From: Anoplopoma fimbria
Taxonomy: Eukaryota; Chordata; Actinopteri; Perciformes; Anoplopomatidae
NCBI RefSeq assembly: GCF_027596085.1
Contig: NC_072470.1
Location: 60,001 to 124,000 of the forward strand
Length of the DNA: 64,000 nucleotides
Direction: 5' to 3'
A program made the translations under genes and the position numbers. Shown here one piece after another: positions 27,779 through 45,700 of this stretch (position 1 is the stretch's first letter; every line of letters starts with the position of its first letter). The notes beneath the pieces were generated by a model that had not been told where the DNA came from, ran no database searches, and was given only the letters and a program-made list of their open reading frames with translations.

Positions 27779-29407
27779 ATCGGACCTAGCAGAAAAAATT
27801 CCAGATCAAGGATCATCTGAGCAAAATATGGAAAAATTAATAAGTAGAAATGAGTTCTCTATGTTTCTCACAGCAGTGGACGAAAGGGAAATTGTTGATA
27901 TTGTTTTGAATTTTATGGGTAAAAAATCAAATGATTGTGATGAGATAGATATGACTGTGGTAAAAAAGTGATTGATGGAATAACAAAACCATTCACATAC
28001 ATCTGTAACCTTTCATTCCAAACGGGTACATTTCCAAACAAAATGAAAATAGCTAAAGTTATACCTTTGTACAAATCTGGAAACAAACACCACTTCACAA
28101 ATTACAGACCGGTCTCGTTACTGCCACAATTCTCCAAAATTCTTGAAAAACTATTCAATAATCGACTGGACAATTTCATAGATAAACACAAACTGCTCAC
28201 TGATAATCAATACGGATTCAGAGCAAATAGATCTACATCAATGGCCTTATTAGAATCAGTTGAAGAAATCACAAATTCTATGGACAAAAAACAACAATCA
28301 ATAGGGATATTCCTAGATCTAAAAAAAGCATTTGACACAATAAATCATGACATATTAATAAAAAAACTGGAACGTTACGGCATCAGGGGTATAGTGGGCA
28401 ACTGGGTGAGGAGTTATTTGAGTGACAGATATCAATTTGTGACACTTGGTGATTGTTCCTCTGCGTGTTTGGACATTGCTTGCGGTGTCCCACAGGGGTC
28501 AGTGTTGGGCCCAAAATTGTTTATTCTTTACATAAATGATATATGTAATGTATCGAATGTGTTGAAGCTTGTTCTGTTTGCTGACGATACAAATATATTT
28601 TTTTCAGGTGATGATTTATATCAATTAGTAGAGACGATCAATTTTGAAATTAGTAAATTAAAATTATGGTTAGATAATAATAAATTATCGTTAAACTTGA
28701 GCAAAACAAAATTTATGTTATTTGGAAACGGCAGAACAAATGAACAAATAAAGATACAGATTAATGGCTTAGACATTGAACGAGTTAGTCAAATAAAATT
28801 CCTTGGGGTAACAATTGATGAGAAATTAAACTGGAAATCTCACGTAAAACATATACACTCGAAGTTGTCAAGAAGTATTGCAGTATTATATAAAGCTAAA
28901 CAGGTTCTGGATCATAAGTCGTTACAAATCCTCTATTGTTCACTGGTTTCACCTTATTTAAGTTACTGTGTAGAGGTTTGGGGCAATAATTACAAAAGTA
29001 CATTACATTCACTTTTTATTCTGCAGAAAAGAGCAATACGGACCATTTTCAATGTTGGGTATAGGGATCATTCAAACTCATTATTCATGCAGTCAAAAAT
29101 ACTCAAATTACCAGATCTGGTTGAATTTCAAACAGCACAGTTAATGTTTAAAGCAAAAAATAACAAACTACCGGCAAATATTCAAAAAATGTTCACGCAA
29201 AGAGAAGGGAGTTATTTTTTACGGGGATTGTTTAATTTTAAAATGAAAAAGGTGCGTACAACCAGAAAAAGTTTTTGTATTTCTGTCTGTGGAGTAAAAT
29301 TGTGGAATGGGTTAAAAGAAGAGCTCAAACAATGTCCTAACATAAAACTATTCAAAACAAGGTTAAAGGAAATGATTCTCACAGGGTACAAGGATGAAGG
29401 TGTTTGA
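27777..29407 (+). pseudogene. LINE reverse transcriptase, truncated and frameshifted
   Basis: Upstream of 27968 the frame reads SRNEFSMFLTAVDEREIVDI and ends in TGA at 27969-27971. The reading then continues in another frame (VIDGITKPFTYICNLSFQTG), so one base is missing in the A6 run at 27962-27967. The second part, 479 codons to 29407, has the RT blocks (numbered from 27968): NYRPVSLLPQFSKILEKL near 45-62, FLDLKKAFD near 115-123 with catalytic Asp, PQGSVLGP at 175-182 and the FADD catalytic box at 204-207. The C-terminal region (LPDLVEFQTAQLMFKAKN, VKLWNGLKEEL) is typical of fish LINEs. No ATG opens the second frame. Non-autonomous because the endonuclease is absent. Confidence 0.92.
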
Positions 29408-29673
29408 TTCTCTTTGGGTGTAAATTGTTTAGTTATTTAGTTTGTTATTTATTCTTTATTTTTTTGTATTTATTTTCTTTCTGAATGAAAAATATTGTTT
29501 GGATACAAAAACTTATCAATAGTGAGATAATATCTATATATTTTCATGAATGTTTTTTTTTTTGTTTATTTTGTTAATTTATTTATTTATTTATTTTTTA
29601 TTTTATTTTTTTTTGACAAATGTGTAAGAAATTATAGTATATATCTGATATGAACATATAAGTTACACATTTT

Positions 29674-29718
<45 letters not shown>

Positions 29719-30090
29719 AAAGAAATAATAATAATAATAATAATATATATGTTTAGATACGTTACGGAATAGTATGTATATATATATATATATATATATA
29801 ATGTGTATATATATATATATATATATATTTATTAATAAATGAAAATGTTAATAATTATTATGACTAAGGAATGTTAATTTCAATGAATTACGGAGAAGGG
29901 ATGGGATTAAATAAGTGTAAACTTCTTCCCACCCCTTTTCGAACATGTTACAATTATCAAGTATTTATCATTTATGTATCGAATTATGCTTTCTATTTTG
30001 TTTAACATCAATAATTTGTGTATGATATATATTTTTTGTTTTCTTTTACATGTTCGAAATAAATTTAAATCAAATCAAATCAAATCAAAT
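27779..30090 (+). mobile_element. 5'-truncated non-LTR retrotransposon (LINE, CR1/L2/jockey-like)
   Basis: About 2.3 kb inserted into the heptamer satellite. It starts inside the linker before the reverse transcriptase (LAEKIPDQGSSE), so the endonuclease and ORF1 are missing. It has the RT domain and a conserved C-terminal region, then a 3' UTR with an A39 run at 29678-29716, (AAT)n and (TA)n stretches, a GGGATTAAATAAG block, and a 3' tail of about five (AAATC) units at 30067-30090 instead of plain poly-A. Target-site duplications cannot be judged in heptamer DNA. Clade assignment is tentative. Confidence 0.93.
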
Positions 30091-31863
30091 ATACCATATA
30101 CCATATACCAAATACCATATACCAAATACAAAATACCATATACCATATATCATATATATCAAATACCAAATACCATATACCATATACCAAATACCATATA
30201 CCAAATGCCATATACCAAATGCCATATACCATATTCCAAATACCATTTACCATATACCAAATACCATATACCATATACCAAATACCATATACCATATACC
30301 ATATACCAAATACCATATACCAAATGCCATATACCATATACCAAATACCATATACCAAATGCCATATACCAAATGCCATATACCATATTCCAAATACCAT
30401 ATACCATATACCATATACCATATACCATATACCAAATACCATATACCATATACCATATACCAAATACCATATACCAAATGCCATATACCATATACCATAT
30501 ACCATATACCAAATACCATATACAATATACCATATACCAAATACCAAATACCATATACAAATACCATATTCCATATACCATATACTATATACCATATACC
30601 ATATACCATATTCCATATACAAAATACCATATTCCATATACCATATACCATATACCATATACAAAATACCATATTCCATATACCATATACCAAATACCAT
30701 ATACCATATACCAAATACCATATACCAAATACCAAATACCATATACCATATACCAAATACCATATACCAAATACCATATACTATATACCATATACCATAT
30801 ACCATATTCCATATACAAAATACCATATTCCATATACCATATACCAAATACCATATACCATATACCAAATGCCATATACCAAATACCATATTCCAAATAC
30901 CATATACCATATACAAAATACCATATACCATATACCATTTACCAAATACCATATACCATATACCATATTCCATATACCAAATACCAAATACCAAATACCA
31001 TATACCATATACCAAATACCTTATACCATATACCATATACAAAATACCATATACCATATACCATATACCATATACCATATACCATATACAAAAAACCATA
31101 TACCATATACCAAATACCATATACCATATACCATATACCATATACCATATACCATATACAAATACCATATACCATATACCATATTCCAAATACCATATAC
31201 CATATCGCAAATACCATATACCATATACCAAATACCTTATACCATATACCATATACCATATACCATATACCATATACCAAATACCATATACCATATACCA
31301 TATTCCAAATACCATATACCATATCGCAAATACCATATACCATATACCATATACCATATACCATATACCATATACCATATACCAAATACCATATACCATA
31401 TCGCAAATACCATATACCATATACCAAATACCATATACCATATACCATATACCATATACCATATACCATATACCAAATACCATATACCATATACCATATT
31501 CCAAATACCATATACCATATCGCAAATACCATATACCATATACCATATACCATATACCAAATACCATATACCATATACCATATACAAAATACCATATACC
31601 ATATACCATATACCAAATACCAAATACCAAATACCATATACAAAATACCATATACCATATACCATATACCATATACCATATACAAAATACCATATACCAT
31701 ATACCATATACCATATACCAAATACCATATACAAAATACCATATACCATATATCATATATATCAAATACCAAATACCATATACCATATACCATATACCAA
31801 ATACCATATACCAAATGCCATATACCAAATGCCATATACCATATTCCAAATAGCATATACCAT
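30091..31863. repeat. heptamer satellite, diverged block right of the LINE
   Basis: Same heptamer family as 23341-27778, interrupted by the LINE. It has repeated segments marked by ATATCGCAAATA (near 31205, 31323, 31399, 31519). Ends at the assembly gap. Confidence 0.96.
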
Positions 31864-31963
31864 NNNNNNNNNNNNNNNNNNNNNNNNNNNNNNNNNNNNN
31901 NNNNNNNNNNNNNNNNNNNNNNNNNNNNNNNNNNNNNNNNNNNNNNNNNNNNNNNNNNNNNNN
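31864..31963. other. assembly gap, 100 N
   Basis: Exactly 100 N, the usual placeholder for a gap of unknown length. Unique sequence immediately to its right suggests that something other than satellite is partly hidden here. Confidence 0.99.
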
Positions 31964-32000
31964 TAGACTAATGGGGATCTTTAATAAACTAAACTAAATA
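31964..32000 (+). mobile_element. possible 3' tail of a second retroelement at the gap edge
   Basis: The 37 bp GACTAATGGGGATCTTTAAT plus AAACTAAACTAAAT is not satellite. A unique end followed by AATAAA-like sequence and a short (ACTAA) pentamer tail, abutting heptamers, looks like the LINE 3' junction at 30055-30090. The body would lie in the gap. Confidence 0.45.
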
Positions 32001-35000
32001 TACCATATGCCATATACCAAATACCATATACCATATACCATATTCCAAATACTATATACCATATTCCAAACACCATAAACCATATACCATATACCAAATA
32101 CCATATACCATATACCATATACCATATACCATATACCAAATACCATATACCATATACCAAATACCATATACCATATACCATATACCAAATACCATATACC
32201 AAATACCATATACCATATACCAAATACCATATACCATATACCATATACCATATACCATATACCATATACCATATACCAAATACCATATACCATATACCAT
32301 ATACCATATACCAAATACCATATACCATATACCAAATACCATATACCATATACCATATACCATATACCATATACCAAATACCATATACCATATACCAAAT
32401 ACCATATACCATATACCATATACCATATACCATATACCATATACTATATACCAAATACCATATACCATATACCATATACCATATACCAAATACCATATAC
32501 CATATACCATATACCATATACCATATACCATATACCAAATACCATATACCAAATACCATATACCATATACCAAATACCATATACCATATACCATATACCA
32601 AATACCATATACCATATACCATATACCATATACCAAATACCATATACCATATACCATAATACCATATACCAAATACCATATACCATATTCCAAATACCAT
32701 ATACCATATACCAAATACCATATACCATATACCAAATACCATATACCATATACCAAATACCATATACCATATACCATATACCAAATACCATATACCAAAT
32801 ACCATATACCATATACCAAATACCATATACCATATACCATATACCATATACCATATACCATATACCAAATACCATATACCATATACCATATACCATATAC
32901 CATATACCAAATACCATATACCATATACCATATACCATATACCAAATACCAAATACCATATACCAAATACCATATACCATATACCATATACCATATACTA
33001 TATACCAAATACCATATACCATATACCATATACCAAATACCATATACCATATACCAAATACCATATACCATATACCATATACCATATACCATATACCATA
33101 TACCATATACCATATACCATATACCAAATACCATATACCATATACCATATACCAAATACCATATACCATATACCATATACCAAATACCAAATACCATATA
33201 CCATATACCATATACCATATACCATATCCCAAATACCATATACCATATACCATATACCATATACCAAATACCATATACCAAATACCATATACCAAATACC
33301 ATATACCATATACCAAATACCATATACCATATACCACATACCAAATACCATATTCCATATACCAAATACCATATACCAAATACCATATACCATATACCAA
33401 ATACCATATACCAAATACCATATACCATATACCAAATACCATATACCATATACCATATACCATATACCAAATACCATATACCATATACCAAATACCATAT
33501 ACCATATACCATATACCATATACCATATACCATATACCATATACCAAATACCATATACCATATACCATATACCATATACCATATACCATATACCAAATAC
33601 CATATACCATATACCATATACCAAATACCATATACCATATACCATATACCAAATACCATATACCATATACCAAATACCATATACCATATACCAAATACCA
33701 TATACCATATACCATATACCATATACCAAATACCAAATACCATATACCATATACCAAATACCATATACCATATACCAATATACCATATACCATATACCAT
33801 ATACCATATACCATATACCAAATACCATATACCATATACCATATACCAAATACCATATACCATATACCATATACCATATACCAAATACCATATACCATAT
33901 ACCAAATACCATATACCATATACCAAATACCATATACCATATACCATATACCAAATACCATATACCATATACCAAATACCATATACCATATACCAAATAC
34001 CATATACCATATACCAAATACCATATACCATATACCAAATACCATATACCATATACCATATACCAAATACCATATACCATATACCAATATACCATATACC
34101 ATATACCAAATACCATATACCATATACCATATACCATATACCAAATACCATATACCATATACCATATACCAAATACCATATACCATATACCATATACCAT
34201 ATACCATATACCAATTACCATATACCATATACCATATACCATATACCATATACCATATACCAAATACCATATACCATATACCAAATACCATATACCATAT
34301 ACCAAATACCATATACCATATACCATATACCATATACCATATACCATATACCAAATACCATATACCATATACCATATACCAAATACCATATACCATATAC
34401 CATATACCAAATACCATATACCATATACCATATACCATATACCAAATACCATATACCATATACCATATACCAAATACCATATACCAAATACCATATACCA
34501 TATACCAAATACCATATACCATATACCATATACCAAATACCATATACCATATACCATATACCATATACCATATACCATATACCATATACCATATACAAAA
34601 TACCATATACCATATACCAAATACCATATACCATATACCATATACCATATACTATATACCATATACCATATACCATATACCATATACCATATACCAAATA
34701 CCATATACCATATACCAAATACCATATACCATATACCATATACCATATACCAAATACCATATACCATATACCATATACCATATACCAAATACCATATACC
34801 ATATACCATATACCATATACCATATACCATATACCATATACCATATACCAAATACCATATACCATATACCATATACCATATACCATATACCAAATACCAT
34901 ATACCAAATACCATATACCATATACCAAATACCATATACCATATACCAAATACCATATACCATATACCATATACCATATACCAAATACCATATACCATAT

Positions 35001-37455
35001 ACCAAATACCATATACCAAATACCATATACCATATACCATATACCATATACCAAATACCAAATACCATATACCATATACCAAATACCATATACCATATAC
35101 CAAATACCATATACCATATACCATATACCATATACCATATACCAAATACCATATACCATATACCAAATACCATATACCATATACCATATACCATATACCA
35201 TATACCATATACTATATACCATATACCATATACCATATACCAAATACCATATACCATATACCATATACCATATACCATATACCAAATACCATATACCATA
35301 TACCAAATACCATATACCATATACCATATACCATATACCAAATACCATATACCATATACCATATACCATATACCAAATACCATATACCAAATACCAAATA
35401 CCATATACCAAATACCATATACCAAATACCATATACCATATACCATATACCATATACCAAATACCATATACCATATACCAAATACCATATACCATATACC
35501 AAATACCATATACCATATACCATATACCAAATACCATATACCATATACCAAATACCATATACCATATACCAAATACCATATACCATATACCATATACCAT
35601 ATACCAAATACCATATACCATATACCATATACCATATACCATATACCAAATACCAAATACCATATACCAAATACCATATACCATATACCATATACCAAAT
35701 ACCATATACCATATACCATATACCATATACCAAATACCATATACCATATACCAAATACCATATACCAAATACCATATACCATATACCAAATACCATATAC
35801 CATATACCAAATACCATATACCATATACCAAATACCATATACCATATACCAAATACCATATACCATATACCAAATACCAAATACCATATACCAAATACCA
35901 TATACCATATACCATATACCAAATACCATATACCATATACCATATACCATATACCAAATACCAAATACCATATACCAAATACCATATACCATATACCATA
36001 TACCATATACCATATACCAAATACCATATACCATATACCATATACCAAATACCATATACCATATACCAAATACCATATACCAAATACCATATACCATATA
36101 CCATATACCATATACCATATACCATATACCAAATACCATATACCATATACCATATACCAAATACCATATACCATATACCATATACCATATACCATATACC
36201 ATATACCAAATACCATATACCATATACCAAATACCATATACCATATACCATATACCATATACCAAATACCATATACCATATACCATATACCAAATACCAT
36301 ATACCATATACCATATACCAAATACCATATACCAAATACCATATACCATATACCAAATACCATATACCATATACCAAATACCATATACCATATACCAAAT
36401 ACCATATACCATATACCATATACCAAATACCAAATACCATATACCATATACCAAATACCATATACCATATACCATATACCATATACCAAATACCATATAC
36501 CATATACCATATACCATATACCAAATACCAAATACCATATACCAAATACCATATACCATATACCATATACCATATACCATATACCAAATACCATATACCA
36601 TATACCATATACCATATACCATATACCAAATACCATATACCATATACCAAATACCATATACCATATACCAAATACCATATACCATATACCATATACCATA
36701 TACCAAATACCATATACCATATACCAAATACCATATACCAAATACCATATACCATATACCAAATACCATATACCAAATACCAAATACCAAATACCATATA
36801 CCAAATACCATATACCATATACCAAATACCATATACCATATACCATATACCATATACCATATACCAAATACCATATACCATATACCAAATACCATATACC
36901 ATATACCATATACCATATACCATATACCAAATACCAAATACCATATACCATATACCATATACCAAATACCATATACCATATACCATATACCATATACCAT
37001 ATACCAAATACCATATACCATATACCAAATACCATATACCATATACCATATACCATATACCATATACCAAATACCATATACCATATACCATATACCAAAT
37101 ACCAAATACCATATACCATATACCAAATACCATATACCAAATACCATATACCAAATACCATATACCATATACCATATACCATATACCATATACCAAATAC
37201 CATATACCATATACCAAATACCATATACCATATACCAAATACCATATACCATATACCATATACCATATACCAAATACCAAATACCATATACCAAATACCA
37301 TATACCATATACCAAATACCATATACCATATACCATATACCATATACCAAATACCATATACCATATACCATATACCATATACCATATACCATATACCAAA
37401 CACCATATACCAAATACCATATACCATATACCATATACCAAATACCATATACCAT
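32001..37455. repeat. heptamer satellite, homogeneous two-variant block
   Basis: Nearly pure TATACCA/AATACCA heptamers that differ at a single A/T position. T-type units are in the majority and A-type units are mostly single. Other variants are rare. Confidence 0.97.
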
Positions 37456-39740
37456 ATACCATATACTATATACCAAATACTCACATACTATATACCAAAT
37501 ACCATATACTAAATGCCAGGTATTCCATATTCCAAATACTATATACCATATACCAAACACCATATACCAAATACCAAATACCATATACCAAATACCAAAT
37601 ACCATATACCAAATATACAAAATACCATATACCATATACCAAATACTATATAATTATATACCATATACAAAATACCAATACCATATACCATATACCAAAT
37701 ACCATATACCAAATACCATATTCAAAATACCATATACCATATACCAAATATTCCATATACCATATACAAAATACTATATACTATATACCAAATACCATAT
37801 ACCATATTCCATATACAAAATACCATGTACCATATACCATATACCATATAACAAATACCATATTCCATATACCAAATACAAAATACCATATACCATATAC
37901 CATTTACCATATACCATATTCCAAATACCAAATACCATATACCAAACACCATATACCATATAACATATACCATATATACCAAATACTAAATACCAAATCC
38001 ATATACCAAATACCATATTCCATATACAAAATACCATATACCATATACCATATACCAAATACCATATACCATATACCAAATACCATATACCATATACCAT
38101 ATACCATATACCATATACCAAATACCATATACCATATACCAAATACCATATACCATATACCATATACCAAAATTATACATATACAATATACCATATACCA
38201 TATACCAAATACCATATACCAAATACCATATTCCATATACAAAATACCATATACCATATACCATATACTAAATAATTATATACCATATACCATATACCAT
38301 ATACCAAATACCATATACCAAATCATATACCAATATACCATATACCATATACCAAATACCATATACCATATACCAAATACCATATACCATATACCAAATA
38401 CCATATACCATATACCATATACCAAATACCAAATACCATACCATATAACATATACCATATACCATATACCATATACCAAATACCATATACCAAATACTAT
38501 ATACCATATACAAAATACCATATACCATATACCCAAATACCATATACTATATACCAAATACCATATACCATATACATAAAAAACCATATACCATATACCA
38601 TTTACTATATACCAAATACCATATACCATATACTATATACCAAATACTCAAATACTATATACTATATACTAAATACTAATTAACATATACTAAATATCAT
38701 TACCATATACCATATACCAAATACCAAATACCATATACCAAATACCATTTACCAAATGCCATATACCAAATGCCATATACCATATTCCAAATACCATATA
38801 CCATATACCATATACTATACTCATATACTATATACTATATACCATATACCAAATACCAAATACCATATACCATATACCAAATACCATATACCATATACTA
38901 AATACCATCTACCATATACCATATACCAAATACCATATACCATATACCATATACCAAATACTATATACCATATACTAAATACCATTTACCATTTACCATA
39001 TACCATATACATATACCAAATACCAAATACCAAATGCCATATTCCACATTCCAAATACCATATACCATATACCATATACCATATACCAAATACCATATAC
39101 CATATACCAAATACCATATACCAAATGCCATATACCAAATGCCATATACCATATACCAAATACCATATACCATATTCCATATACCAAATACCATATACAT
39201 ATACTATATACCAAATACAAAAACCAAATACCATATACCATTTACTATATACCATATACCATATACTATATACCATATACCATATACCATATCCTATATA
39301 CCAAATACCAAATACCAAATACCATATACCATATACCATATACAAAAAACTCATATACCATATACTATTTACTATATACATATAAATACCATATACCATA
39401 TACCAAATACCAAATACCATATACCATATACTATATACTATATACCAAATGCCATATACCAAATACCATATGCCATATGCCATATTCCAAATACCAATAT
39501 ACCATATACCATATACCATATACCATATACCATATACCATATACCAAACATTTACCAAATACCATATTCCAACACCATATACCATATACCAAATACCATA
39601 TACCATATACCATATACCATATACCATATACCAAATACCAAATACCATATACCAAATGCCATATACCAAATACCATATACCATATACCATATACCATATA
39701 CCATATACCATATTCCAAATACCATATACAAAATTCCATA
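37456..39740. repeat. heptamer satellite, diverged block
   Basis: Same family with frequent TACTATA, TACAAAA, ATTCCA and one-base-slip units. It contains the ACCAAATCCATATACC marker segment at 37992. Confidence 0.95.
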
Positions 39741-42700
39741 TACTATATACCATATACCAAATACCATATACCATATACCAAATACCATATACCAGATACC
39801 AGATACCATATACCATATACCATATACCATATACCATATACAAAATACCATATACCATATACCATATACCAAATACCATATACCATATACCATATACCAT
39901 ATACCAAATACCATATACCATATACCATATACCATATACCAAATACCAAATACCAAATACCATATACCAAATACCATATACCATATACCAAATACCATAT
40001 ACCATATACCAAATACCATATACCATATACCAAATACCATATACCATATACCATATACCATATACCAAATACCATATACCATATACCAAATACCATATAC
40101 CATATACCATATACCAAATACCATATACCATATACCATATACCATATACCATATACCAAATACCATATACCATATACCAAATACCATATACCAAATACCA
40201 TATACCAAATACCATATACCAAATACCATATACCATATACCATATACCAAATACCAAATACCATATACCATATACCATATACCAAATACCATATACCATA
40301 TACCATATACCAAATACCAAATACCATATACCATATACCAAATACCAAATACCATATACCATATACCATATACCATATACCATATACCAAATACCATATA
40401 CCATATACCATATACCATATACCATATACCATATACCAAATACCATATACCATATACCATATACCATATACCAAATACCATATACCATATACCATATACC
40501 AAATACCATATACCATATACCATATACCATATACCAAATACCATATACCAAATACCATATACCATATACCATATACCATATACCAAATACCATATACCAA
40601 ATACCATATACCATATACCAAATACCATATACCATATACCATATACCATATACCATATACCAAATACCATATACCATATACCAAATACCATATACCATAT
40701 ACCAAATACCATATACCATATACCATATACCATATACCAAATACCATATACCAAATACCATATACCATATACCATATACCAAATACCAAATACCATATAC
40801 CAAATACCATATACCATATACCAAATACCATATACCATATACCATATACCATATACCAAATACCATATACCATATACCAAATACCATATACCATATACCA
40901 TATACCATATACCATATACCATATACCAAATACCATATACCATATTCCAAATACCATATACCATATACCAAATACCATATACCATATACCATATACCATA
41001 TACCATATACCAAATACCAAATACCATATACCATATACCAAATACCATATACCATATACCATATACCATATACCATATACCAAATACCATATACCATATA
41101 CCATATACCAAATACCATATACCATATACCATATACCAAATACCATATACCATATACCAAATACCATATACCAAATACCATATACCATATACCAAATACC
41201 ATATACCATATACCAAATACCATATACCATATACCATATACCAAATACCATATACCATATACCAAATACCAAATACCATATACCAAATACCATATACCAT
41301 ATACCAAATACCATATACCATATACCAAATACCATATACCATATACCATATACCAAATACCATATACCATATACCAAATACCATATACCATATACCAAAT
41401 ACCATATACCATATACCATATACCATATACCATATACCAAATACCATATACCATATACCATATACCATATACCATATACCAAATACCATATACCATATAC
41501 CATATACCATATACCATATACCATATACTATATACCAAATACCAAATACCATATACCATATACCATATACCAAATACCATATACCATATACCATATACCA
41601 TATACCAAATACCATATACCATATACCATATACCATATACCATATACTATATACCATATACCAAATACCATATACCATATACCATATACCAAATACCATA
41701 TACCATATACCATATACCAAATACCATATACCATATACCATATACCATATACCAAATACCATATACCATATACCAAATACCATATACCATATACCATATA
41801 CCAAATACCATATACCATATACCAAATACCATATACCATATACCATATACCAAATACCATATACCATATACCATATACCATATACCATATACCATATACC
41901 ATATACCATATACCAAATACCATATACCAAATACCATATACCATATACCAAATACCATATACCATATACCATATACCATATACCATATACCAAATACCAT
42001 ATACCATATACCATATACCATATACCAAATACCATATACCATATACCAAATACCATATACCATATACCATATACCATATACCAAATACCATATACCATAT
42101 ACCATATACCATATACCAAATACCATATACCATATACCAAATACCATATACCATATACCATATACCATATACCATAAATACCATATACCATATACCATAT
42201 ACCAAATACCATATACCAAATACCATATACCATATACCAAATACCATATACCATATACCAAATACCATATACCATATACCATATACCATATACCAAATAC
42301 CATATACCATATACCAAATACCATATACCAAATACCATATACCATATACCATATACCATATACCAAATACCATATACCATATACCAAATACCATATACCA
42401 TATACCATATACCATATACCATATACCAAATACCAAATACCATATACCATATACCATATACCATATACTATATACCAAATACCATATACCATATACCATA
42501 TACCATATACCAAATACCATATACCATATACCATATACCATATACCAAATACCATATACCATATACCATATACCATATACCAAATACCATATACCATATA
42601 CCAAATACCATATACCAAATACCATATACCAAATACCATATACCATATACCATATACCATATACCATATACCAAATACCATATACCATATACCATATACC

Positions 42701-45700
42701 AAATACCATATACCATATACCATATACCAAATACCATATACCAAATACCATATACCATATACCATATACCATATACCAAATACCATATACCATATACCAT
42801 ATACCATATACCAAATACCATATACCATATACCATATACCATATACCATATACCATATACCAAATACCATATACCATATACCATATACCAAATACCATAT
42901 ACCATATACCATATACCATATACCAAATACCATATACCATATACCATATACCATATACCAAATACCATATACCATATACCAAATACCATATACCATATAC
43001 CATATACCAAATACCATATACCATATACCATATACCAAATACCATATACCATATACCATATACCATATACCAAATACCATATACCAAATACCATATACCA
43101 TATACCAAATACCATATACCATATACCAAATACCATATACCATATACCAAATACCATATACCATATACCAAATACCAAATACCAAATACCATATACCAAA
43201 TACCATATACCATATACCATATACCATATACCAAATACCATATACCATATACCATATACCAAATACCAAATACCATATACCAAATACCATATACCATATA
43301 CCATATACCATATACCATATACCAAATACCATATACCATATACCATATACCAAATACCATATACCATATACCAAATACCATATACCAAATACCATATACC
43401 ATATACCATATACCATATACCAAATACCAAATACCAAATACCATATACCAAATACCATATACCATATACCAAATACCATATACCATATACCATATACCAT
43501 ATACCATATACCATAATACCATATACCATATACCAAATACCATATACCATATACCATATACCATATACCATATACCATATACCATATACCATATACCAAA
43601 TACCAAATACCATATACCAAATACCATATACCATATACCAAATACCATATACCATATACCATATACCATATACCAAATACCATATACCATATACCAAATA
43701 CCATATACCATATACCAAATACCATATACCATATACCAAATACCATATACCATATACCAAATACCATATACCATATACCATATACCAAATACCATATACC
43801 ATATACCATATACCATATACCATATACCAAATACCATATACCATATACCATATACCATATACCATATACCATATACCATATACCAAATACCATATACCAT
43901 ATACCAAATACCATATACCAAATACCATATACCATATACCAAATACCATATACCATATTCCATATACCAAATACCAAATACCATATACCAAATACCATAT
44001 ACCATATACCATATACAAAATACCATATACCATATACCATATACCAAATACCATATACCATATACCATATACCAAATACCAAATACCATATACCATATAC
44101 CAAATACCAAATACCATATACCAAATACCATATACCATATACCATATACCAAATACCATATACCATATACCAAATACCATATACCAAATACCATATACCA
44201 AATACCATATACCATATACCAAATACCATAAACCATATACCATATACCATATACCATATACCATATACCATATACCAAATACCAAATACCATATACCAAA
44301 TACCATATACCATATACCATATACCATATACCATATACCATATACCATATACCAAATACCATATACCATATACCATATACCATATACCATATACCATATA
44401 CCATATACCAAATACCATATACCATATACCATATACCAAATACCATATACCATATACCATATACCAAATACCATATACCAAATACCATATACCATATACC
44501 ATATACCATATACCATATACCATATACCAAATACCATATACCAAATACCATATACCAAATACCATATACCATATACCAAATACCATATACCATATACCAT
44601 ATACCAAATACCATATACCATATACCATATACCAAATACCATATACCATATACCATTTACCATATACCATATACCATATACCATATACCAAATACCATAT
44701 ACCATATACCATATACCATATACCATATACCAAATACCATATACCATATACCATATACCATATACCATATACCAAATACCATATACCATATACCAAATAC
44801 CATATACCATATACCATATACCATATACCAAATACCAAATACCATATACCATATACCATATACCATATACCATATACCAAATACCATATACCATATACCA
44901 AATACCATATACCAAATACCATATACCATATACCATATACCAAATACCATATACCATATACCAAATACCATATACCAAATACCATATACCAAATACCATA
45001 TACCATATACCATATACCATATACCAAATACCATATACCATATACCATATACCAAATACCATATACCATATACCATATACCATATACCAAATACCATATA
45101 CCATATACCAAATACCATATACCATATACCATATACCATATACCATATACCAAATACCATATACCATATACCATATACCAAATACCATATACCATATACC
45201 AAATACCATATACCAAATACCATATACCATATACCATATACCATATACCATATACCATATACCAAATACCATATACCATATACCATATACCAAATACCAT
45301 ATACCATATACCAAATACCATATACCAAATACCATATACCATATACCATATACCATATACCAAATACCATATACCAAATACCATATACCAAATACCATAT
45401 ACCATATACCAAATACCATATACCATATACCATATACCAAATACCATATACCATATACCAAATACCATATACCATATACCATATACCATATACCATATAC
45501 CAAATACCATATACCATATACCAAATACCATATACCATATACCATATACCAAATACCATATACCATATACCATATACCATATACCAAATACCATATACCA
45601 TATACCAAATACCAAATACCATATACCAAATACCATATACCAAATACCAAATACCAAATACCATATACCATATACCATATACCAAATACCAAATACCATA

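Noticed and set aside
29678..29716. A39 run as the poly-A tail of the LINE
   Set aside because: About 370 bp of typical fish LINE 3' UTR follow it, and the element ends in an (AAATC)n tail at 30090.
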